DNA of 9,903 nucleotides from positions 1 to 9,903 of the forward strand of contig CANHMJ010000049.1 in assembly GCA_947461805.1 (NCBI GenBank), given 5' to 3'. How positions within the stretch are numbered: position 1 is the stretch's first letter; every line of letters begins with the position of its first letter. A program made the position numbers and the translations under genes. Below are positions 8,077 through 9,903 of this stretch, piece by piece. Under the pieces are notes generated by a model. That model saw only the letters and a program-made list of their open reading frames with translations, was not told where the DNA came from and did no database searches. This DNA is from Burkholderiaceae bacterium. GTDB taxonomy: Bacteria > Pseudomonadota > Gammaproteobacteria > Burkholderiales > Burkholderiaceae.

Positions 8077-8784
8077 TTAATTAGACTGTGTTTTGAGGGG
8101 GCTTTTTTTTACTGGGCGCCCGCGTGGACGAACCTGCACTGCTTCTAGATTGCCCTTAAAGAGGGTTTTTGCATACTCTGGGCTTACCCATGGCTTTGAC
8201 CGAAGCAGGGCTCCTGTAATTGCTTGGTCCTCCGATTGAGGGGCGCCCTCTTTGACCAAGTTTGCCCATGCCATTTGACGCTCAAACGGGGTGTTTCCAA
8301 GGCCCCAAAACTGCGGGTGATCTTGTAACCATGCCTCCGCTTTTCCGCCGATATGACTGGCATAACTCGTCCAAGGGTAGTCGCTAGGTCGGGGATCTAG
8401 CCCGCTGCGGACCGGATTGAGCTCAATGTAACGCTGGCAACGTAGAAGGTAGTCGGGGTCAATTAGGGATGAGCGATAACGACCCTCCCAAATTGTTCCA
8501 GTGCGGCTGTGCTTTTGATTAAAAAATTGCGCATAGCGCCGCCCCAAGGATTGCATTAATTTCGCTAGCGACTGCGGTTCTTTGGGGCTAAGGAGTAAAT
8601 GCACATGATTAGGCATTAGCGCATAAGCATGAACCGCTACTGAAAATTGAGCGGCTGCGGTGCGCAGCCAATCAAGGTAAATGGCATAGTCTGCCGGCGC
8701 ATGAAACAGAGTCTCGCGATTGTTTCCGCGCACCAACACGTGCATTGCCTCACCCGGAATAACAATGCGCGCTTGGCGAGCCAT
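8077..8784 (-). CDS. rayT: REP-associated tyrosine transposase (Y1/HUH family)
   Basis: A complete 235-residue member of the Y1 transposase superfamily, single-strand DNA endonucleases related to IS200/IS605 TnpA. The HUH metal motif is His60-Val-His62 within ALMPNHVHLLL (55-65). The likely nucleophile is Tyr119 in RYIELNPVRSGL (118-129). GTIWEGRYRSS (96-106) and the N-terminal MARQARIVIPGEAMHVLVRG are also typical of the RAYT branch rather than of mobile IS200 elements. The active site looks intact. The C-terminal tail is basic and contains PRGRPVKK (220-227), an AT-hook-like core. An A8 run (8110-8103) lies just after it in the coding strand. The ATG at 8784 is 13 nt after the mrcA stop, with AAGAAG overlapping that stop as a possible Shine-Dalgarno, so it may be expressed by read-through from mrcA. 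No terminal repeats of an insertion sequence bracket the gene. Confidence 0.9.
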   Translation of the reverse strand: MARQARIVIPGEAMHVLVRGNNRETLFHAPADYAIYLDWLRTAAAQFSVAVHAYALMPNHVHLLLSPKEPQSLAKLMQSLGRRYAQFFNQKHSRTGTIWEGRYRSSLIDPDYLLRCQRYIELNPVRSGLDPRPSDYPWTSYASHIGGKAEAWLQDHPQFWGLGNTPFERQMAWANLVKEGAPQSEDQAITGALLRSKPWVSPEYAKTLFKGNLEAVQVRPRGRPVKKSPLKTQSN

Positions 8785-8797
8785 TACGCCGGTCTTC

Positions 8798-9903
8798 TTA
8801 GTTAACCGTACTCAAACCACCCGGGGGGGCAAAGTCAGGGATAAACCAATCCCCACCGGACTGCACCACCCCCGCAGGAACTAATCGAGATTTTTCAGAC
8901 TTCCCTTTTAGAGCGGTTTCCATAAATGCGGTCCATACCGGCAGCGCTAATCCACCACCCGTTTCGCGATCGCCAAGACTGCGCGGCCGATCAAACCCAA
9001 TCCACGCTACAGCAACAACATCCGAGCTGTAGCCTGCAAACCAGGCATCATGGGAGTCATTCGTAGTTCCGGTTTTGCCAGCCAAATCAGTACGGCCTAA
9101 TTTGCCTCTTGCGCTGGTGGCCGTGCCTGATTTCGTTACCTCTTGCAACATGCTATCCATGACAAAGGTCGTGCGCGCATCGAGCACACGAGTAGCATCG
9201 ACGCTTGCGCGCACCGGCTGCGCCTCAAAGAGGACAACGCCCTTGGAATCAACCATCTTGCTAATCAGGAAGGGATCCACCCGGTATCCGCCATTGGCGA
9301 ATACGCTATAGGCTGTTGCCATTTGCAAGGGAGTGACCGATCCAGCACCCAGCGCCATAGTTAAATAGGGAGGGTGTTTCTCCGGCTCAAACCCAAAACG
9401 CTGAATGAACTCTTGCGCATAGGATGGGCCAATTTTGCGTATCACTCGCACCGACACTAAATTTTTAGACTTAGCGAGCGCTGTTCGCAGCGGCATAAAA
9501 CCGTCAAACTTACCGTCGTAGTTTTTTGGTTCCCATGCTTGGCTGCCAGTCTCGAGGCTGCCAATGGATAAAGGCGCATCATTGACTGAAGTACTCGGGG
9601 TGAATCCTTTTTCAATTGCGGCGGCGTATATGAAGGGCTTGAAAGCAGAGCCGGGTTGACGTTGCGCCTGAGTAACGTGATTGAATTGATTGCGACGAAA
9701 ATCAAACCCACCAACCAAGGAGAGAATCGCACCATTCTCCGAGTCTAAGGCCACAAACGCTGCCTCGACTTGAGGCAGCTGGGCTAATTTCCAAACACCG
9801 CTATCAGAAAGAAGGCGGACTACAGCGCCTGGACGTAACCGTTTTTTAGGTTGTGAGCTATCGGTTAATGATGCCGACGCCAACTTTAAACCATCACCCT
9901 TAA
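8798..9903 (-). CDS. mrcA: PBP1A, bifunctional peptidoglycan synthase (5' part outside the window)
   Basis: C-terminal portion of a class A penicillin-binding protein, which polymerises glycan strands and cross-links the stem peptides in the periplasm. The frame stays open to the right edge, so the membrane anchor and the glycosyltransferase domain lie outside. Counting from the TTG codon at 9883 (internal, not a start), the transpeptidase motifs are all present: SxxK as Ser79-Ala-Phe-Lys82 in QPGSAFKPF, SxN as Ser139-Lys-Asn141, and KTG as Lys270-Thr-Gly in LAGKTGTTNDSHDAWFAGY. Residues 16-60, with RPGAVVRLL and VEAAFVALDSENGAILSLVGG, fit the segment before the transpeptidase core. PBP1A is preferred over PBP1B or PBP1C from overall sequence style, with moderate certainty. 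The protein ends PPGGLSTVN. A C7 run (8823-8829) lies ten codons before the stop, but the frame is intact. The RAYT gene follows after 13 nt. Confidence 0.92.
   Translation of the reverse strand, partial: KGDGLKLASASLTDSSQPKKRLRPGAVVRLLSDSGVWKLAQLPQVEAAFVALDSENGAILSLVGGFDFRRNQFNHVTQAQRQPGSAFKPFIYAAAIEKGFTPSTSVNDAPLSIGSLETGSQAWEPKNYDGKFDGFMPLRTALAKSKNLVSVRVIRKIGPSYAQEFIQRFGFEPEKHPPYLTMALGAGSVTPLQMATAYSVFANGGYRVDPFLISKMVDSKGVVLFEAQPVRASVDATRVLDARTTFVMDSMLQEVTKSGTATSARGKLGRTDLAGKTGTTNDSHDAWFAGYSSDVVAVAWIGFDRPRSLGDRETGGGLALPVWTAFMETALKGKSEKSRLVPAGVVQSGGDWFIPDFAPPGGLSTVN

Noticed and set aside
8055..8110. Plus-strand hairpin CCCTCAAA / TTTGAGGG followed by GGC and eight T, resembling an intrinsic terminator
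   Set aside because: The loop is about 29 nt, three bases separate the stem from the T-run, and no plus-strand gene would use it. The right arm and T-run are coding sequence of the RAYT tail.
8706..8713. ACAGAGTC inside the RAYT gene matches the core of the REP-like arm
   Set aside because: An eight-base match is near chance for a window this size, and it encodes the conserved RETLF stretch, which explains the sequence.
8823..8829. C7 homopolymer near the 3' end of mrcA as a phase-variation or frameshift site
   Set aside because: The frame is intact to a normal-looking end, and shifts in either direction alter only the last few residues, well past the catalytic motifs.

Overview
The window reads as a chromosomal housekeeping segment of a betaproteobacterium of the Burkholderiales. 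Protein style, moderate GC and the gene order gltB-gltD-mlaF-mlaE suggest something close to Polynucleobacter, but that genus is inferred from memory and was not tested. All six supported genes lie on the minus strand, so the biological order runs from high to low coordinates.

Layout in the direction of transcription: (1) 9903-8798, the 3' part of mrcA, encoding the transpeptidase half of the bifunctional peptidoglycan synthase PBP1A; its start lies beyond the right edge. (2) 8784-8077, a complete REP-associated tyrosine transposase (RAYT, Y1/HUH family), starting 13 nt after the mrcA stop. (3) 8076-7880, a 197-nt intergenic stretch holding a REP-like inverted repeat next to the RAYT gene, then a candidate sigma70 promoter with a short palindrome in its spacer, then a short GC-repeat leader. 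(4) 7879-3098, gltB, the glutamate synthase large subunit. (5) 3067-1604, gltD, the glutamate synthase small subunit. (6) 1568-717, mlaF, an ABC ATPase. (7) 720 to the left edge, most of mlaE, the partner permease. No gene-free stretch exceeds 300 nt. I saw no tRNA, rRNA or CRISPR.

gltB and gltD encode the two subunits of NADPH-dependent glutamate synthase, which makes glutamate from glutamine and 2-oxoglutarate. mlaF and mlaE encode the inner-membrane ATPase and permease that move phospholipids between the membranes and maintain outer-membrane asymmetry. Spacing is tight (30 nt, about 35 nt, then a 4-nt overlap) and no terminator is visible, so gltBD and mla are probably co-transcribed, joining nitrogen assimilation to envelope lipid transport.

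Most of the window is ordinary core genome. The accessory piece is the RAYT gene with its adjacent palindromic element, inserted between mrcA and gltB. I found no convincing undescribed multi-gene system. The points most worth checking are the RAYT/REP-like unit, its C-terminal RGRP motif and A8 run, the palindrome inside the putative gltB promoter, and the non-ATG start of mlaF.
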